DNA of 64,000 bases from Cladocopium goreaui (lineage: Eukaryota; Sar; Dinophyceae; Suessiales; Symbiodiniaceae). The DNA lies in contig CAMXCT020001461.1 in NCBI GenBank assembly GCA_947184155.2, positions 78,501-142,500 of the forward strand, read 5' to 3'. The position numbers and the translations under genes were made by a program. This document shows, in pieces, positions 1 through 11,290 of this stretch. Each line of letters opens with the position of its first letter. The first letter of the stretch is position 1. Below the pieces are notes generated by a model, which searched no databases, was not told the DNA's origin, and saw only the letters and a list, made by a program, of their open reading frames with translations.

Positions 1-420
1 TGAAAATTGCTACACTCTTCATGGAAAACATGCCCCCCACAGAGGCACCAGAGTTTCTAAACCAAATTTGATGCCGATCACTGGAACATTCACAGTGATT
101 TGTTGGTTATATTTGGTATTGTCATTTTTTGTGACCCGTAGCCTTTTTAATTAATGAGTCTTTCAGCCTAGGCTGACACACAGCAGTTTATTTCGAGCTA
201 TTGCCGCAACAACCCTTGGGTTCAGCTTCCTGGGTGGCATATCGATATATTGTATGAAGACTGGCTTCACGTGACAGACCTGACACTAATCCCCGATGCT
301 GCAGCATCGGTTCCTTGACTATAAGAGATATAGTTTTGTACAAATAACACTCGCATGATCGAAATCCTTGTTCCATATGGTATAGTAGGCTTTGATCGAG
401 TTATGCGAGACTGACTTGGT
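1..420. other. No gene recognised
   Basis: This AT-rich stretch shows no splice-bounded exon, tandem array or foldback that I can support. Confidence 0.4.
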
Positions 421-705
421 GTGGCAAGGCAGGACTGGTTGAGTCCAGACCTGTTGCTGGTGACATCATTGAACTGTGGCCTGGTTGTAGGTGAGAACAT
501 TGATGACCGTCTACGGGCATCTCATGCCCAATTTTCACAAGAATGTCGGGCGCATAACATCCGACGCTTGATTCGCGATTTTGCGCAGCAAAGATTGGTT
601 CCACCGGTTGACCATATTTTCCAAAGCCCAAAATCTAAGGAAACAAGGGACAAGTTTTCTCTCTGTCACTTGGATGTCAATTTTGGTATGGGCAGCCGGA
701 ACTAG
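421..705 (+). CDS. Hypothetical coding fragment, possible 5' part of a multi-copy gene
   Basis: A 94-codon open frame starts at a GTG and ends at 703-705. Residues 26-65 have good protein texture (NIDDRLRASHAQF, then NIRRLIRDFAQQRLVPPVDH). No signal peptide or membrane span is visible. It lies upstream of two further coding-like blocks (1367-1712 and 2605-2847) that resemble a multi-copy dinoflagellate protein family, so it may be the 5' part of the same broken locus. GC content is close to that of the flanks, unlike the GC-rich exons elsewhere, which suggests decay or a retrocopy. The GTG is probably not a true start. Function is unknown. Confidence 0.3.
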   Translation: MARQDWLSPDLLLVTSLNCGLVVGENIDDRLRASHAQFSQECRAHNIRRLIRDFAQQRLVPPVDHIFQSPKSKETRDKFSLCHLDVNFGMGSRN

Positions 706-1366
706 AATATGGCTGTACATCGTGTTGTGTGTTGTGTTGAAACCAAGGGCACACCTACATTGTCTGGGTGGCAAAAATTATCCGACCGTGGCCCAAAAGC
801 ACTTTAACGCTGCTGACCAAACCTCAGCCCACAGATGGAGACAGTTTTAGGTTGCACAGTTTGGTTGTCAACAACTTCTACCCTACGGGTGAATGTGTGA
901 GTACCATTCCATCGCCCAGGAAAGTGTGGTCCTTGCAAAATGGCTCATGGGAATTTGCGTGGCAGTGGCTGCGCAACACCCAGGTGATGAACATGCGGGG
1001 TTACTTTGCGACGGTGTTTTTGCAGTGCTTGCTGATTCCCTGTAAACTGTTGAATGTTCCCAAACAATGTGTCCACACTGGGGAGTTCTTATGGTAGTGG
1101 AAAATGAGGAGATGAAATGAACTGCGATGAGATGAGATCAGTTGAAGAGAGACATATGACAAGTCGAGAGATTGTTGCTGTGAAGCACAGATGGCCTGGC
1201 AGCAACCTATAGGCACAGTCTTTGTTCCGCTCTATAGGCTATAAGCGTTTCAAATTTGAAGCTTCCACCCCCGGCTTGCCCGGGTACTACTTGTAGTGGT
1301 AAAGCCGGTGTAGTGGCAAAGGCCAGTGAATTTGTTTTTCTCAGAAAAGGAGGCTGATTTTTTTCC

Positions 1367-1712
1367 ATGGAGCCAAGGCTTCGTGCAGCTGTCTTTGTGA
1401 ACTTGGTTGGCATGAGAAAAGCTATGAATGAAGTTCCCGGGCCCGTGTTGTCGGAAGACAGCATACGCCGGCTTCAAGAGTCTTGAACTTTGCCCAGTGC
1501 AGCCTACGGTACATCATTCTACAATCCAAAAACGAACGTATCGCTCCGAAACGATTACTTATGATAAGTTCCAGTTTGACCCATCTAAGGAATGTTGCTA
1601 CCTCTACCACTGTGCCTTCAACTCTCTGGCCACTGAAGCCATTGAACATGGCAAACTTCTATGGAAAATCAGACCAAAATACCATCGGACACTCTGGTGC
1701 ATTAGGTGGTAA
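1367..1712 (+). pseudogene. Broken copy of a multi-copy dinoflagellate hypothetical gene
   Basis: Two coding-like pieces lie in different frames. An ATG at 1367 opens 39 codons (MEPRLRAAVFVNLVG..., ending SIRRLQES) and stops at 1484-1486. A second frame continues to 1712 and contains YDKFQFDPSKE, LATEAIEHGKLLWKIRPKYH. The pattern 'EA...G..LW.IRPK.H' is one I associate from memory with a large family of dinoflagellate predicted proteins of unknown function. The frame change within about 30 bp argues for a disrupted copy, though a very short intron cannot be excluded. The likely C-terminal part of the same family is at 2605-2847. Confidence 0.35.
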
Positions 1713-1819
1713 GGCGATGTACGTTGTGTTTTGGTTTGTTTTTTTTGTACTAGGGGCTCCTTCTGGTTTGAACGTAGCAATATCCACAATCTTCCTCATT
1801 TTCGAGTTAGCTCAAAACA

Positions 1820-2370
1820 TGTAGCTGGCTCAATTTCAGAAGGGGTCATGTGTTTGACTTTAATGTTGTGCCGCTGTCTAGGCAGATTTGGCCCAGAACG
1901 TGGCTCCTAAATTTCTGGGCTGCAACAGGGGTACCATCTCTATTAAACGAATCATTTGGGACTGAACCTGGCAATTGAACACGTTGGGAAAAATTTGCAG
2001 GCTCGCTCAAGTGGAACGAGCTACCTCAGCGACACCGCGCTTGCTCAAACACATCGCTCTAGCTCGATGGCATCGAGCTGGCTCAATTTTTTTGAACGAA
2101 AAAAACGAGAAAAAAAACTCGAAAACATTGAGCCAGCTACGTCACGTTGAGCTGGCGAACGAATGTGAAACCTCAAACACGAATACATAATATGTATTGG
2201 CCGGGATGATGACGGCACACCGAGCTGGCCCAAGGGCATGCAGCTGGCTAATTTTTTTCGCGTGTTTTGTTTTGTTGCTTTTTGTTCAAAAAAATGAGCC
2301 AGCTACGAGGCGCTGAGCCAGCAACGAGGCATTGAGCCAGCTACGTGGCACTGAGCCAGCAACGAGGGAA
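1820..2370. repeat. Degenerate GAGCCAGCT / AGCTGGCTC repeat cluster
   Basis: The words GAGCCAGCTACG, GAGCCAGCAACGAGGC and the complement AGCTGGCTCAATTT recur many times. At 2293-2368 there are four near-tandem units of about 19 bp (GAGCCAGC[TA]ACG[AT]GGC). Both orientations are present, so parts can fold back. It separates the two halves of the probable broken gene and may be an insertion into it or a repeat-rich intron. Confidence 0.6.
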
Positions 2371-2604
2371 TGGTGAATCTGTACTGTACAGGACCGATGG
2401 ATTTTCCGATGCAGCCTTTGCAGTTCCAACAAATCAAATGATTGATTAATTCTGGCACCATGTGAGACAAAATAGAAGACTGGCAGTCTACACATATATA
2501 TATTTATATACATGGCATATATAACCCCAACCGTATAATTATGGTCAATCTGAGGCAACACCAGTTTTCTTGAGGGAGACGCGTACCCTTGAGCTGGAAG
2601 GAGA

Positions 2605-2847
2605 TTGGGAAAAGTAACTTTCGATGGTTTGCTGGTCTTACCATATCTGAGGCTAGACCATATTGCCTACGATCAGGCATGGCGCCTATCTCCGATATGG
2701 ATTGCCTGCTACGGGGACGAAGATCTCGTTGGTAAGGTAAAGGATATGGCCGTTGCTTCGATGCCCCGACAGATGGCCAAACAGGTCATGAAAAGGTACA
2801 TAGCATACACGTGCATCCGTTGGCAGCGGCAGTTGAATGCTGTGTGA
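2605..2847 (+). CDS. C-terminal fragment of multi-copy dinoflagellate hypothetical protein
   Basis: The frame reads to a stop at 2845-2847. It contains YGDEDLVGKVKDMAVASMP followed by MAKQVMKRYIAYTCIRWQRQL. The combination 'DEDLVGKVK', a conserved helix, then 'RY...C.RW' is what I recall as the C-terminus of the family whose 'LLWKIRPKYH' segment lies at 1600-1690, so the two belong together. It is an exon or a relic of one. The left boundary is uncertain. No catalytic motif is recognised; the family match is from memory, not a search. Confidence 0.45.
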   Translation: MGKVTFDGLLVLPYLRLDHIAYDQAWRLSPIWIACYGDEDLVGKVKDMAVASMPRQMAKQVMKRYIAYTCIRWQRQLNAV

Positions 2848-3114
2848 TACAACTCCTATGCCTCCTATAGTATGTGTTGATGCCATGATGGGTCCCAACC
2901 ATTCCATTCACCTGCCCTGCTGCTACCGGACAGCAACTCTGTCCTCTGCGTCACCAGCTCCAACAAAGTGAGTCCCGCAGTGCCGGGGCGGACGAGGCGG
3001 TGGTTGGAGTTGAAATGGTTTGGGTATCTATGGATATTGGATGAATACATCGGATCTTCTGTAATATACCCAAACTATCATGGACATTGTCATGGATCAT
3101 ACTTGGGATATCCA

Positions 3115-3186
3115 AAGTGACCTCTTTCCTCTCTAAGTGACCTCTTTTATCATTTTTCTTAAGTGACCTCTTTCTAAAGGCCACTT
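3115..3186. repeat. Three near-tandem AAGTGACCTCTTT units
   Basis: AAGTGACCTCTTT occurs at about 3115, 3135 and 3161 with spacers of 7 and 13 bp, followed by a reversed fragment GGCCACTT. It is a short local repeat. Confidence 0.5.
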
Positions 3187-3270
3187 AGCAAAAAACACAA
3201 ATAAGGTCACAAGGAATCGTCTGGTACATACATATATATATATACATATATATATATTATATATATATAT

Positions 3271-3344
3271 GGGTATAGTCTGATTAAGAGCTCTTTGCAG
3301 TGGAATGGACGGCTCTCATTGGGGGCTCTTAACCAGACTATCCC
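3271..3344. repeat. Foldback element (TATAGTCTG ends)
   Basis: GGGTATAGTCTGATTAAGAGC is mirrored by GCTCTTAACCAGACTATCCC, with a 33-bp loop. AT dinucleotide tracts flank both sides. No second copy was seen in the window. Confidence 0.55.
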
Positions 3345-4011
3345 GATATATATATATATATGTATCGTTCTTCATGGTCCTTTCCCCAACGCCCCTTGGG
3401 TAGGGGTATCGTTTTGCTTGAGTCCTGGTTGTTTCGGAGGTGATGGAACTCGATTCCGGAACCTTCTCCCAGTTGATGCAAAGCGTGGAGGAAGGTGGGA
3501 TTATTTTTCTTGCATCATGGGCCAATGGGGATTCGTTGGAGATATTTGGGTGGGGCTTCTGTTGCATTTCTGAGTTTTCAAAAACGATTTTTCTGCGTGC
3601 CGATGCCATGAAGTCTCACTGATTCACATGGCTTAGGAAGAGATAGAGGCCTTGACTAGATGATTTCGGGCGTTCCCGGGGAGCCTTAACCCAAGTGGAC
3701 TGCGATAGCTTCCCAATCTGGAACAGAGTGTTGGCCACTGAAATTAGACAAACTTAGAATGCGTGGCTAATCCGGTCACCTGAAACAGAGTATCTTGTGG
3801 TAGGATCAACTCCCTGTGAAAGAACTATATTTTGATGAGCTGGAAGCTCTAGATATTGGCGGATATGATCTACAAACATGACACATATCCATGTCTGAAA
3901 ATGGGGTATACCCCTTAGACAATTTAAATATATGGGGGAAAGAATGATAATCCATTGGAGATCATTGGAGATATTTGAATTGGGGATATCCGATTTTTCG
4001 ATGAACCCCAG

Positions 4012-4091
4012 CGGGTCCAGGTCTGTTGTCCTTTGAGACCGGAGTGCAGATGCAAAGCTGCGCCGTGGTGGTCGCCGCCGGCATGACTTGA
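4012..4091 (+). CDS. Predicted exon, unknown protein
   Basis: After a CCCCAG acceptor the frame reads GPGLLSFETGVQMQSCAVVV and stops at 4089-4091. The segment is GC-rich against AT-rich flanks. It has a moderately hydrophobic tail and could be a terminal exon. Unrecognised. Confidence 0.3.
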
Positions 4092-4244
4092 AGAAATCGC
4101 TTCATGTCGCTTCATTGTCTCTAAGTCTTCCAGATGAAAAAAGCGGTGTCAAGATGGAGAGATGGTCTTTTTTTTGTGTGTGAATCAACTTTTGGGTTTT
4201 CACCATAGGTCCAATGTACCAATGAAAACAACTGTTGATTTCCC

Positions 4245-4430
4245 ATGTCGAAAAGTGTTCGCTTAAAAATCCCAGACGCTCTTTTTTTGGCATGCCAGAA
4301 AATCCTCAAGTTGAGAAGTCACGGAGGTGTGGAGAGAACTCGCCAGGACAATGTGATCTCCTATTTCCACTCTCAACTCACTGGCAAGAGCACTCCCGAG
4401 CAGGCGCCTGGTTCAACCCAGCAGTGTAGA
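4245..4430 (+). CDS. Predicted exon, unknown protein
   Basis: The open frame contains KIPDALFLACQKILKLRSHG, then RTRQDNVISYFHSQLTGKST, and runs into GSTQQC before a likely donor near 4428 (GTAGAT). Composition is that of a soluble, mixed-charge protein. No domain is recognised. Confidence 0.35.
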
Positions 4431-4802
4431 TATTTTTTTCAGGTTTCCTAAAGTCGGGGGTACCCCAAAATCTTCCGAAAAATTGGACGATTTTAGTCTT
4501 GAAACAACCATAGTGACTTGGGGAGCCCCATTTTCAGACAGACCGAAATGAAAATGCTTTTCATTTTCATCCGGATTGTGGAATGTTGATTCTCGAAACG
4601 AGCCCGGAAACTTGCAGGTTGAAAAGTTGAAAAGTTGACACCAAGAATCCAGAACAAGTTTTAGGTACAGTACATAAAACAATTGCTTGGTTTCCCTCTG
4701 AATTTTACCTTCAACCGGTTCCAACTACTGAAAAAAGAGTGCACTGACCTTGGCCACCAGACTGGTCGGGCCCCGTCGTTGGGGTCGCTGTTTTTTTTTT
4801 TG

Positions 4803-5203
4803 GAGGACCGAGTGCGGCGTTTCTTGCAGGAGGTGGGTGGGATCAGTGATAATATGGGAATGGCTTTTGAGGAAGCTTCATCTTTTGAGCTGAGGGATTT
4901 GAAGAGAACTTGATACCGCTGGATATCTTGAAAGTCCAACAGCTATTGAAACCGCAAGTGTTTCGTGGCATGAACAATGAATACATGCCTGAAAGGATTG
5001 GGGACACCTGTGTCATCCCCAAACTGCCACAAGCTCTGGTTGAAGGCGCCGCAGTGTCTGCAGAAAATCCTCCATTTGATGTTCCAGCTGGTGATGACAG
5101 GCTGGAACGAGCTGAGGAATTGGGGCAGCTATGGCATGGACAGCTAATCCATCAATCTGTTTCCGAAAAAGATTCCAAAAAAAGTGGGGAAGATCCTGTA
5201 TAA
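4803..5203 (+). CDS. Hypothetical coding region with one apparent frameshift
   Basis: The first frame (EDRVRRFLQEVGGISDNMG, then ASSFELRDLK) stops at 4911-4913. The +1 frame overlaps it by 4 bp and continues for about 96 codons (IPLDILKVQQLLKP, PERIGDTCVIPKLPQALVEG, GDDRLERAEELGQLWHGQ) to a stop at 5201-5203. The switch without room for an intron suggests a frameshifted or retroposed copy; a sequencing indel would look the same. The protein is acidic and soluble. No family is recognised. Confidence 0.4.
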
Positions 5204-5283
5204 TCTGTATAGAAATGGGAGGATTTTTTTAAATGCCCAGTTTCCTACTCAGAAATGGGAGGACTTTTTGTTGTTGGGTACCT

Positions 5284-5412
5284 TGCAGCCTTGGCTTCGC
5301 TCGTTACAGGCGAGTTCAGTTCCATGTGGTCGATCAGTCGACCCTTGTGGGGCCGGCAAGGGGGCAGCGGATGGCAGCGGGGCGATTGGCGATTTTGGGG
5401 TCGAACTTTGAT
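5284..5412 (+). CDS. Predicted exon, frame ambiguous
   Basis: This GC-rich stretch follows a TTGCAG acceptor. Two frames are open: one reads FARYRRVQFHVVDQSTLVGP, another LQASSVPCGRSVDPCGAGKG. I cannot choose between them. Unrecognised. Confidence 0.25.
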
Positions 5413-5530
5413 TTCTGGTCTGAGTGGAACTACATGGAACTACATGGAACTACTGAACTTAGATATTTCATTCCGCTTTCCGACAATTTATAGGGAGTGA
5501 ATTGGTGATCTGAGTAGGTAGCCTTTGAGG

Positions 5531-5658
5531 TTGGGACTCATCTTGCTGCACGATCAGCACTACTTGCAGCTGAAGGCAGGGGGAGAGCTGCCAAAACTGC
5601 AGCGCAGATTCAGTGCAACTCTTGAAACAGAGGCCTCAAAAGTCGACCCAATTTTTGG
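5531..5658 (+). CDS. Predicted exon, unknown protein
   Basis: One frame reads LILLHDQHYLQLKAGGELPK and LQRRFSATLETEASKVDPIF, with a likely GTAAAA donor at about 5660. A second open frame (THLAARSALLAAEGRGR) is less protein-like. It lies about 80 bp upstream of the next predicted exon and is probably part of the same gene. Confidence 0.35.
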
Positions 5659-5740
5659 GTAAAATCTCAAGTGTTGATGGGTGAAATCTGTTTGTTTTTT
5701 TTTACTCAATGCCTATTTCGCCTATTATCTTCATCGCCAG

Positions 5741-5935
5741 TGGATCAGTCGCCGCCCATCTTCGGTTCACAGGAACAGCTCATCAACCAGCAGATCGAAG
5801 AAAAGCGCGCCAAGCTTCGCAGTTATTTCGACGTCGGGGCGCGAAGATGTTGGTTGGGTCGCAGCATGGGAGACGGCTGCGCGGCTGTGCGCCCTGAAAC
5901 TGACGCAGTTTTGAAAATGCACAATGGGATTATGT
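5741..5935 (+). CDS. Predicted exon with charged helix
   Basis: After the CGCCAG acceptor the frame reads DQSPPIFGSQEQLINQQIEE and KRAKLRSYFDVGARRCWLG. The 'EQLINQQIEEKRAKLR' segment should form an amphipathic helix or coiled coil. The 3' boundary is unclear; the frame stays open to 5935. Confidence 0.4.
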
Positions 5936-6234
5936 AAGGTCTAGCCAATTTTCAGACCCAAGTGGGCCTGGAAGTTTTGGTGAGGTGGATGATGGCAAGG
6001 ATAGGAATGGGATGAATGGGATTCTACTCCCAGGATCTGTTTAAGTCATGCCTTTGTAGATGGGAAAGCTGAATCTGGGTCCGAGGACCTAATGACGGGC
6101 GTGGAGAATAGCATGAACACCAAGAACAAGGCCTGCCCTGTGCTTCACAACTTAGACGACCAGAGTCCACTTTCTTTGCTGGGATGCTGCCCTGAGCATA
6201 ATTGGTGGTTCACCCCACCCAGCAACTCGCTAAT

Positions 6235-6339
6235 TACCCTCTGGTTATTTAGCATAGCCATGGAAAATGGCCCATTTATAGGTGGTTTACCTATTAAAAA
6301 TGGTGATTTTCTATAGCTATCTTAAATAACCAAATGGTA
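6235..6339. mobile_element. Foldback MITE, family A
   Basis: TA-flanked ends (CCCTCTGGTTATTTAGCATA and the complement AAATAACCAAATGG) enclose the family core with AAAATGGCCCAT and AAAAATGGTGATTTT. The right end is diverged (CCAAATGG in place of CCAGAGGG), so this is an older copy. Confidence 0.7.
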
Positions 6340-7210
6340 TTAGGTTATACAATCCACTTATACAAAGGAGAAGCCACGAATCGAACACTTTCCAACCAGG
6401 GTGACCTCTGTAGAAAAACGATCAGTGCAATGATCCTCCCAGTATGGCAGGGGATTCACTAATCCCAACTTGAGCCATTAAACATCTAAGTATATCTAAG
6501 TATATCCAAGTATACTATTGGGAGGGTAGACTACCTTCTTGGGGATTACTATGACTCAGAAAATTCGGCAAAAACCAGTCGAAAACCCATCAACCCAATG
6601 AGTCCAACCAGACCCTCGCCACGACACTCGGAGACAGGATCACTTCACGCGAAATCTCTACAACTTTGCGCAGGTGGCAGCGCTCCCAGCGACCAGTTGA
6701 CCCTGGAAAAAACCCTGGTGCAGATATGATCCTCAGGGATCCTCCATAAATCCTAGGCGAAATCCGTGGTAGATACCAAGTTAGCCTAAGTTAGCCTAAG
6801 GGGTTCTTGATCTACACGGCTTTAGCAGGCTTTAGCTAAGGGCTTATCATGACTTTCAGCCATCCAGGTTTCGCGACAGTTTTCAGCCCCGGAACCTGGC
6901 CATGATCCACCAGACATGTAGATGACCAGATGACCTTTTTTTTTGATCATTTCCTAACGGTGGATCTTCCAGAACATGATTTAGACAATTTCTGGAACAT
7001 CCGAAAATCCGTGAACTTTCCACCATTTAACCACCATTTCCACCATTTCCTATGAAGAAAAGCGTATTTTTTTCCATAGCTACTAATATCTTCCAATGCT
7101 GAATCTTCCCCTGGCACCTGAGGTTCGCACGTTGTCTTGATCGTAGGAGGCTCGGACCGCGGAACTTCTGGGTCAAAATTGAAGGTCCATGTGTGTTCTG
7201 TATGAACATT
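6340..7210. other. No gene supported
   Basis: Only short GC-richer stretches (6600-6700: PRHDTRRQDHFTRNLYNF in one frame, ending at a GCGCAG|GTGGCA site) look coding, and none is convincing. The rest holds short local repeats (TATATC[TC]AAGTATA at 6487-6520, TTAGCCTAAG at 6781-6800). Confidence 0.35.
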
Positions 7211-7325
7211 TTCTGGTGGTTTGGAACATGGCTTTTATATGGCTTTTATGACTTTCCATCTATTGGGAATGGAAAATCATCCCAATTGACGAACTCATAT
7301 TTTTCAGATTGAAACCACCAACCAG
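7211..7325. mobile_element. Foldback element, family D
   Basis: CTGGTGGTTTGGAACATGG at the left is mirrored by CCACCAACCAG at the right, with the internal motif CAACTCATATTTTTCAGA type sequence shared with the copies at 33186 and 31741. This is a diverged copy. Confidence 0.5.
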
Positions 7326-7711
7326 TTTTGATACATTTTGTCATTTTGTTCCGATCCCAATTTCGAAACATATGCGTGCTGTGGGTGGATTTGCAGGAGG
7401 GAATTAGCACAGCAACGGGATTTTCTAAAAAGGCTCGTTTGATGTGGCAGATGTCCCCAGATTGGAAGGACAATGTTATACCTGAGATACCGCTACCCAA
7501 ATATTGATTTGGAAGTGTCCCCAAAACTATGGAGCACTGCAACATCAATTCACGTGCTCTATTTCTGTCCGGAAAATGCATGATTTTGGTGTAGCTACCC
7601 TACAGGAAGGCCCTGCAGTTGTAGCTTGGTTTATAACCCCATCCAATTACATGTAGATATATCTACCATAACTCCTAGTTAGACTACTTATCAATCAACT
7701 TATCAGTACCT

Positions 7712-7765
7712 AGATAGATAGATAAAATAAGATAAGATAAGATAAGATGCGATAGATAGCTAGCT

Positions 7766-7840
<75 letters not shown>

Positions 7841-8119
7841 GATAGATAAGATAGATAAGATATATAAGATAGATAAGATAGATAAGATAGATAGGATAGA
7901 TAAGATAGATAAGATAGATAAGATAGATAAGATAGATAAGATAGATAAGATAGATAAGATAGATAACATAGATAAGATAGATAGATAAGATAGATAAGAT
8001 AGATAAGATAGATAAGATAGATAAGATAGATAAGATAGATAAGATAGATAAGATAGATAAGATAGATAAGATATAAGATAGATAAGATAGATAAGATAGA
8101 TAAGATAGATAAGATAGAT

Positions 8120-8204
<85 letters not shown>

Positions 8205-8280
8205 TAGCTAGCTAGCTAGCTAGCTAGATTAGATAGATGGATAGATGGATGGATGGATGGATGGATGGATGGATGGATAT
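7712..8280. repeat. GATA microsatellite with GATAAGATA and GGAT variants
   Basis: About 570 bp of (GATA)n passes through (GATAGATAA)n higher-order units, back to pure (GATA)n, then a short (GCTA)n and (GGAT)n. The 9-bp GATAAGATA blocks show a second expansion nested in the first. No coding potential. Confidence 0.95.
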
Positions 8281-8390
8281 CTACTATCTACTATGATAAT
8301 ATGAGTACCTAGTTACCTAGTTAGAATACTTGTAACCCCTAGTTGGACTACCTTATCTAAGGATTGAGGCCCCTTCAGCCATCCGGACAG

Positions 8391-8508
8391 GAAATTGACC
8401 GCAGCCGCCCAAAGAGACGCAGATTTGCGCTGCGCAGCGGCGAAGATTTATGTGGTACTGGACGCTCGTGTGGCATCGTTAAACCATGCCATGAATTTAA
8501 GGGAAACA
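8391..8508 (+). CDS. Predicted exon, unknown protein
   Basis: After a CGGACAG acceptor the frame reads KLTAAAQRDADLRCAAAKIY and VVLDARVASLNHAMNL. The Ala-rich amphipathic start suggests helix. It is GC-rich between a microsatellite and AT-rich DNA. Unrecognised. Confidence 0.35.
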
Positions 8509-9228
8509 TGATCCATATCATATAGCGTACCTGTAAGTACTCATATTATGTCTCACACACACACAAAATGACATAATATACGTATAGATACATATGAATG
8601 TTAATGATACATAATTACCTACTAACATGACATAACACAACATAACATAGCATAACATAACATAATATTTCAAGCAAGATATCATAACATTGTTATATGA
8701 CATGACAGTAGCCATTCCGTTCTATTCCATACACACAATGATAGGTCGATTCTTGGGAGTGATCGACTTGGCCAGGCCTTGTCATCACCTACTGTAGGTA
8801 TTGGACAGGCTTGCCTCGCAGCGGCCAGCGATGTTTGTGAATTGATCTTCGTGAATTGACTTGTTCATGTGTAAAATTGGAAGTGCCATCAAGACTCAAC
8901 TCTCAAGTTTTTTAAAATGCATCTAAACTCAGTTTCAAGATCACTACGAAGTTGATATTTCAGAAGGGTGGCCACCTTGAAAGGGTTTGGCCCCCTTGAG
9001 CTCTGATCAAATCTAAGGATTTTCATTTCGCTGTGTTCTAGTCTCCGAAAAAAAAATCTGCGAAAAAGGGGTTTCCAAGGTTAAGAAAACAGCAACGGGG
9101 GTTACCTATAGTATCCTATAGTCATGGGAATCATATGGACATATATACTATATGATTGGCCTATATATGTCATAGGGGTCACAAATTCAAATTCCCATGG
9201 CAAATTCTACGTCCAGTACCAGGGTTTT

Positions 9229-9345
9229 CCGCCGTGCGCTGGTGTAGAATTGGCTGCACTGTGCCATCCATGGCTCCGAAAAATTCAGAAGGTGGCTGCA
9301 GCCGCCGAGGCCGTGTACCTCAGAGAAGCAGGGACGGAAAAGGCT
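9229..9345 (+). CDS. Predicted exon, unknown protein
   Basis: The frame reads VELAALCHPWLRKIQKVAAA and AEAVYLREAGTEK, a helical mixed-charge segment. Boundaries are approximate. Confidence 0.35.
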
Positions 9346-9540
9346 TCCCTTTTTGGAATTCTTGTATGGGGATCTATCTCGGGGACCACAGGAGCTCCAA
9401 CGATTCAAAAATGGTGACTTCGAGGTGAAAACATGGCAACATGGCAGCAAACAGCATCCTACAGGGTGAACAGACAGGTCCAATTTTGTCCTTTTCTCGA
9501 GGAAGATCATTTAGAGTATATTCAGAGGGTCATTTGCGTT

Positions 9541-9712
9541 CGGCGTAGGGGACCACATAGCACCCCCCCATCGAGGCAAACCGGTCGTTTGAATGCCTTG
9601 CCGACGTGCTTCGACTGCGGTTTTGGAAAACCTGTCTCAGCCAGAGACCGAAAAAAAGTCGCCGAAAAACTCTGCGGCGCGAGGGGTCATGGTCAAACAA
9701 AAAGTAACCAAA
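9541..9712 (+). CDS. Predicted exon, frame ambiguous
   Basis: This GC-rich stretch has two open frames. One reads NRSFECLADVLRLRFWKTCL then RPKKSRRKTLRREG; the other reads RLNALPTCFDCGFGKPVSAR then KKVAEKLCGARG. Both look protein-like and I cannot decide between them. Confidence 0.3.
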
Positions 9713-10961
9713 GCCATTCATATGGCCATCAAATGCCATAAATAGGTGGTATTAAACATGTATAAACCGTCCCCAAATGGTAGGTTTATGGCAGTGAAGG
9801 TCACCCGAGCTTCGATAGCTGCGATTTTTGTTGTGACAGGTCTGCAGACATCTGGAACGGCTTTATCAGCATACGGTAGGGGGACACAGTGATCAGATCT
9901 AGAGGATGCAGGATACAACAGCTGTGAAACATCAAGATGCAACAGCTGTGAAACCACCAAAAAACCATCAAACACCTACTTCAATCGGCATGCCAGCTGG
10001 GTCAGCGGCCCTTGTTTTTCTTTGGACTATATATAATATATATATATATATATTATATATATTATATATATATTATATATATATATACAGAGTAGCTTTC
10101 TGGGACCTAAATCGACCATTTTTTGTTTTTCAATGTCTGAAACCATTCGCTGCACCAGAAAAAAATGCTGCCCCATCTACCAGCTTAAGGTGACCACTGA
10201 AACGACCGGCGAGGCGAAGGTGCGACTGATGCCCTTCATGTTGGAAGGAAGGATGGCATTCCCAAGGAACGATGGTTACTTGGGGGTTATAAGTGGAGTT
10301 AAGCGATTGTGGGTAAATGGTTCATACTGGTTGAGAATGGTTGTGGAGATTTTCTTGGTGGTCGTTTGTAAATCCAAGACTTGGTTTGGGGAATTCTACA
10401 GGAAAGTAACCATATTTGGTCTTGAAAAACAGGATTTCCAGTACAGTTCGACAAACAAAAAACCTTGGAGAATCTATCCAATGAAGTATGGAATCCAGCC
10501 AAGGAGTTTGGGGGTTGATATATCCACAATCCTATAGTTATACTTCCCACGGGCGAATACATCCCCAATTGGTTACTATTTCACACTCATAATGACTATA
10601 GTTGGTTAACTAACCCATACATCCCCACTTACATAGCTTATAAATGCTTATAGCTATTCAATGGAGTTGCCTCAAAAGTTGGAACCAGAAAATCTATTGG
10701 TTTATGAAAAGTTGGGCCCTAAAACCATGGCAATAAAATGGGGTTCCAGTACTCTTTGGAGACCCAGATCATATTTGTTGTATATCCCATTGTCTGCCCA
10801 TTATATCCCCACTATATCACCATTATCCACCCATTATACCATATCCATAAAAAACATCTGGAGGTTTCTTAAAATGGGATATGTTTCAGTACATGGTCTA
10901 ACATATCGATGATTTGGGGGTACCCCATTCGAACCTGGGTTCGACTTGACGGTGCTGGCAG

Positions 10962-11090
10962 ATCGCTGTGCTGGGACTTTTAGGGCGGGAGCTGGTTGAA
11001 GGAACCGCGCGGGGGTCACCCAGCACACCCGCTGTTGGATCAAGCGATTTGACTGCAACGATCGTAGTTGGATCAGGTTGGATCACATGT
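10962..11090 (+). CDS. Predicted exon, unknown protein
   Basis: A CTGGCAG acceptor precedes a frame reading IAVLGLLGRELVEGTARGSP and AVGSSDLTATIVVGSGW. It is rich in small and hydrophobic residues. Unrecognised. Confidence 0.35.
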
Positions 11091-11290
11091 GTAGTTCTTC
11101 GTCTTTCTTGATTGATGCATACATGATGATGCATACATTTACATTATGTGTGTAGAAACCTTATGCCCACTTGGTGGTCTTTAATCCTACTTACTTTTTG
11201 TAGCTTCTATCCCTGGTTTGGGATACGTGGGATACGTGGTAAGTGGTAGGTTAGTCCACTTATAACTAGGTTGAACTAACTGCTACCCAG

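Noticed and set aside
10925-10945. TTCGAACCTGGGTTCGA resembling a tRNA T-arm
   Set aside because: No acceptor, D or anticodon arms could be placed around it.
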